A model generated the notes under the pieces. The model made no database searches. It was not told the origin of the DNA and was given only the letters and a program-made list of their open reading frames with translations. A stretch of DNA of 64,000 nucleotides. It comes from [Mycobacterium] vasticus. Lineage in GTDB: Bacteria; Actinomycetota; Actinomycetes; Mycobacteriales; Mycobacteriaceae. Of the stretch, positions 63,726 to 64,000 are shown piece after piece; the first letter of the stretch is position 1, and every line of letters begins with the position of its first letter. Location: contig NZ_CP084028.1 of NCBI RefSeq assembly GCF_020181595.1, forward strand, positions 2,105,731-2,169,730. The letters run 5' to 3'. The position numbers and the translations under genes are program-made.

Positions 63726-64000
63726 GTGCAAATCGACGTCATGATCCTCCCGCAGCCACTGGGGAAGGTCGGCGACTTGGCCCGGCGCACCCAGGCCGCG
63801 GGATTCTCCGGTCTGTTGTTCACCGAGGCCGGGCGTACCGCGTATCTCAACGCCGCCATCGCGTCCCAGGCCGCACCCGGCCTGGAGCTGTCCACCGGAG
63901 TCGCGGTCGCCTTCCCGCGCAGCCCGTTCGTCACCGCGGCGACGGCGTGGGAGTTGCAGGAGGCCAGCGCAGGTAACTTCCGGCTCGGCCTGGGCACGCA
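63726..64000 (+). CDS. LLM-class F420-dependent oxidoreductase, N-terminal fragment running off the window
   Basis: An open frame of 91 codons with no stop before the window ends. GTG-start protein begins VQIDVMILPQPLGKVGDLARRTQAAGFSGLLFTEAGRTAYLNAAIASQAAPGLELSTGVAVAFPRSPFVTA and ends GNFRLGLGT, the N-terminal half of a luciferase-like F420 enzyme. A TAGGCT box supports the start. The length cannot be given because the gene is cut by the window edge. Confidence 0.82.
   Translation, partial: MQIDVMILPQPLGKVGDLARRTQAAGFSGLLFTEAGRTAYLNAAIASQAAPGLELSTGVAVAFPRSPFVTAATAWELQEASAGNFRLGLGT

Overview
The window is chromosomal DNA of a high-GC actinobacterium and is almost certainly mycobacterial. It encodes an antigen 85 mycolyltransferase, two MmpS/MmpL pairs, a PPE protein, a long-form (766-residue) isocitrate lyase, a PknH-type sensor domain, a MazEF9-type module and several F420-type oxidoreductases. 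Many genes have a TANNNT box 6-8 bases before the start codon, as in mycobacterial leaderless transcripts. Gene order from about 1650 to 16500, and in pieces up to about 39000, follows what I remember of the M. tuberculosis Rv1872c-Rv1916 stretch (lldD2, Rv1873 remnant, bfrA, Rv1877, Rv1883c, fbpB, Rv1887, Rv1891, dtd, Rv1898, cinA, Rv1904, aceA). It is interrupted by blocks that lie elsewhere in that genome (gnd2, the moxR3 operon, the Rv0517-Rv0518 pair). Rv numbers are from memory and were not checked by a search. No rRNA, tRNA, CRISPR array, insertion sequence or prophage was seen.

Layout. 1-1643: a TIR-transmembrane-PknH sensor fusion. 1649-6217: lldD2, a broken DUF1810 gene, and the peroxide-defence set ahpD-ahpC with divergent oxyR, then an enoyl-CoA isomerase-like gene. 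6209-7854: an iron-storage unit (bfd, an unknown gene and divergent bfrA) around an IdeR box. 7881-16516: an MFS exporter, an AhpD-like protein with a CocE-type hydrolase, fbpB with a strong terminator, and secreted or unknown mycobacterial proteins. 16537-21727: gnd and the five-gene moxR3-type operon. 21732-32762: a nitronate monooxygenase-like gene with a KstR box, HAD phosphatase, cinA, a lipase maturation factor, dtd, a thiamine-binding-like protein, an overlapping PAP2-yaaA-VanX-like lipoprotein operon, a STAS protein and a ceramidase. 32892-38956: surface acyltransferase with SGNH lipoprotein, epimerase, HD protein and isocitrate lyase.

39598-53789 is a lipid-export island. Two mmpS-mmpL operons, each with its own TetR gene, point towards each other around an F420-type oxidoreductase, a stand-alone fatty-acyl-AMP ligase and a PPE gene. 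A two-gene operon of unknown function (metal-dependent hydrolase plus membrane protein) diverges from the second TetR gene. 53797-64000 holds mazEF9, a crotonase, a NYN RNase, a KstD-like flavoprotein with a KstR box on its promoter, a transglycosylase, an S4 protein, two FKBP paralogues, a ParD-like/zeta toxin pair, an MDR-type reductase, tpx and a truncated F420-type oxidoreductase.

Points most worth pursuing are the TIR-PknH sensor fusion, the mirror-image MmpS/MmpL-TetR island with a FAAL but no polyketide synthase, the two KstR boxes on otherwise unplaced oxidoreductases, the IdeR box shared by two divergent transcripts, and the ParD-like/zeta hybrid toxin-antitoxin module.
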